Shown here piece after piece: positions 12,991 to 14,170 of a stretch of DNA of 14,170 nucleotides. The notes beneath the pieces were generated by a model. That model did not search any database. It was not told the origin of the DNA and was given only the letters and a program-made list of their open reading frames with translations. Position 1 is the first letter of the stretch; each line of letters opens with the position of its first letter. The stretch comes from an uncultured Bacteroidota bacterium (GTDB lineage Bacteria; Bacteroidota; Bacteroidia; UKL13-3), in the NCBI GenBank assembly GCA_903888395.1, contig CAISTO010000074.1, forward strand, positions 1 through 14,170. The letters are read 5' to 3'. The position numbers were made by a program, and so were the translations under genes.

Positions 12991-13014
12991 ATTATTTTAT
13001 CATTGAAAAATAAT
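12991..13014. promoter_or_regulatory. Second, A/T-only inverted repeat in the feoA/glycosyltransferase gap
   Basis: ATTATTTT (12991-12998) and AAAATAAT (13007-13014) are perfect reverse complements with eight bases between (ATCATTGA). The arms contain only A and T, so chance is a fair explanation in this genome. Directly downstream TACATTTTTG (13014-13023) resembles a stretched -7 box of the Bacteroidota promoter, which would place a start for the glycosyltransferase about 15-20 bases before its TTG, but the spacing does not fit the consensus. Confidence 0.2.
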
Positions 13015-13046
13015 ACATTTTTGCCCATAATAGAAAACACCAACAA

Positions 13047-14170
13047 TTGAAAATAGCTGTAAACACTCGGTTTTTGTTAAAAAATAAATTAGAAGGATTT
13101 GGACATTTTACCAATGAAACTTTAAAGCGGATGGTATTCAATAATCCTCAGGTTCAGTTCTACTTTTTGTTTGACCGTGCTTTTGACCAAAGTTATATTT
13201 ATGCAAAAAATATAATTCCAGTTGTCATTCCTCCTCCTGCTAGGCATCCAATTCTTTGGAATATCTGGTTCAATATTTCTATTTCTTTTTGGTTAAAAAA
13301 ACACCAGCCGGATTTATTTTTAAGTCCTGATGGTTTTGCTTGTTTAACTACAAAAACTAAGCAGTTAAGTGTAATTCACGATTTAGCCTTTGAACATTTT
13401 GAAGATGGAATTATAAAATCGCATTTGAAATACATGCGAAAAAATTCACCCAAATTTGCCAATAAAGTGAATAGAATTGCAACTGTTAGTCAGTTTTCAA
13501 AAAATGATATTATTGATAAATATAAAATAAATCCTGCTAAAATAGATGTAGTTTATAACGGTGCTAGTAATTTATTTCAGCAAATTTCAAAAACTGAAAA
13601 AGAAGAAATAAAAGAAAAATATAGCATTGGATTTGATTATTTTTTATATGTAGGTTCTATTCATCCTCGTAAAAATGTGGCTAGTTTACTACAAGCTTTC
13701 GATTCATTTAAAAGCCAAACTAATAGTAATTTTAAATTAGTTCTTACAGGAAGAATGGCATGGAAAACAGGTGCTGTGAGCAATGTTTTTAACCAAATGA
13801 AATATAAAAATGATGTAATTTTTACAGGTTATTTAAGCAATGAAGATTTAGCAAAAATAACTGCTGCTGCTTTTGCCATGTGTTATGTTTCATTATTTGA
13901 AGGTTTTGGAATTCCAATTATTGAGGCCATGAAATGTGGCGTTCCTGTTATTTGTAGCAACACTTCATCCATGAAAGAAATAGGTGAGGGCGCCACTGTT
14001 CAAATTAATCCAAATAGCATCGAAAGCATTACCTATGCAATGGTTTTGTTGAGTAAAGATGAAGCATTACAACAAACTTTAATAGCAAAAGGATTAGAAA
14101 GACAAGCAGTATTTAGTTGGGATAAAACGGCCGAATTACTTTGGAAAAGTTGCTTAAAAGCAATGGAATA
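13047..14170 (+). CDS. Glycosyltransferase of the GT4 type (3' end at the window edge)
   Basis: A GT-B-fold retaining glycosyltransferase that would move a sugar from a nucleotide sugar to a glycan or lipid acceptor at the cytoplasmic membrane face. The frame has 374 codons without a stop, then the two bases TA at the window edge, which could begin TAA or TAG; the length already matches a whole GT4 enzyme. The N-terminal acceptor domain starts MKIAVNTRFLLKNKLEGFGHFTNETLKRM. The donor domain shows YVGSIHPRKNVASLLQAF (201-218), KLVLTGR (230-236), VIFTGYLSNEDLAKI (257-271) and the EX7E motif in SLFEGFGIPIIEAMKCGVPVICSN (282-305), with Glu285 and Glu293. The start is TTG at 13047; it gives the usual N-terminus for this family, and no ATG is near. 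It diverges from feoA and shares the 187-base regulatory gap. Acceptor and donor are unknown. Confidence 0.88.
   Translation, partial: MKIAVNTRFLLKNKLEGFGHFTNETLKRMVFNNPQVQFYFLFDRAFDQSYIYAKNIIPVVIPPPARHPILWNIWFNISISFWLKKHQPDLFLSPDGFACLTTKTKQLSVIHDLAFEHFEDGIIKSHLKYMRKNSPKFANKVNRIATVSQFSKNDIIDKYKINPAKIDVVYNGASNLFQQISKTEKEEIKEKYSIGFDYFLYVGSIHPRKNVASLLQAFDSFKSQTNSNFKLVLTGRMAWKTGAVSNVFNQMKYKNDVIFTGYLSNEDLAKITAAAFAMCYVSLFEGFGIPIIEAMKCGVPVICSNTSSMKEIGEGATVQINPNSIESITYAMVLLSKDEALQQTLIAKGLERQAVFSWDKTAELLWKSCLKAME

Noticed and set aside
1..14170. CRISPR array, tRNA/rRNA genes, transposase or phage genes
   Set aside because: No regularly spaced repeats, no tRNA-like cloverleaf or rRNA sequence, and no mobile-element protein motif were seen in any part of the window.

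Overview
The window looks like chromosomal DNA of an AT-rich member of the Bacteroidota. The grounds are: an L13 protein opening with the N-terminus MDSLSYKT that I know from that phylum, a match to the Bacteroidota promoter consensus (TTTG, about 20 bases, TAnnTTTG) ahead of rplM, A/T-rich start regions without Shine-Dalgarno sequences, frequent non-ATG starts (GTG for rplM, TTG for feoB and the last glycosyltransferase), and secreted proteins of types typical of the phylum. No phage, transposase, CRISPR array or tRNA/rRNA gene was seen. Most of the window is housekeeping.

Layout, left to right. Plus strand: the 3' part of an inositol-monophosphatase-family gene (2-562), a 325-base gap holding a GC-richer patch and the rplM promoter, then rplM-rpsI-rpsB (ribosomal proteins L13, S9, S2) closed by a strong intrinsic terminator; tsf (EF-Ts) closed by its own terminator; then pyrH (UMP kinase), meaB (a G3E-type GTPase chaperone of B12 enzymes) and an NAD(P)H-dependent FMN reductase-like gene. 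This run meets, with zero bases between stop codons, a long minus-strand run.

Minus strand, read right to left in transcription order: feoA-feoB (ferrous iron import), a COG2509-type FAD-dependent oxidoreductase, a small secreted or membrane protein of unknown function, an APC-superfamily amino acid permease, and a PagL-like/acyloxyacyl hydrolase outer-membrane protein whose start overlaps the permease by 13 bases. A glycosyltransferase of the GT4 type diverges from feoA at the right edge and is cut by the window end, perhaps within its stop codon.

Most notable points: (1) a perfect 16-bp palindrome, TCCCGATGCATCGGGA, inside the FAD oxidoreductase gene, flanked by near-identical 10-base repeats; removing one repeat plus the palindrome (33 bases, 11 codons) keeps the frame and restores an ordinary-looking family sequence, which suggests a small inserted element; (2) feoA and feoB lie in the same frame and are separated only by one TAA directly followed by a TTG start, a fusion interrupted by a single stop; (3) an 8-bp inverted repeat upstream of feoA that could be a metal-responsive operator; (4) intrinsic terminators cutting the S2/EF-Ts/UMP-kinase cluster into separate units; (5) a PagL-like protein with Asn where PagL is expected to carry its catalytic Glu. 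I found no clear evidence of an entirely new multi-gene system.
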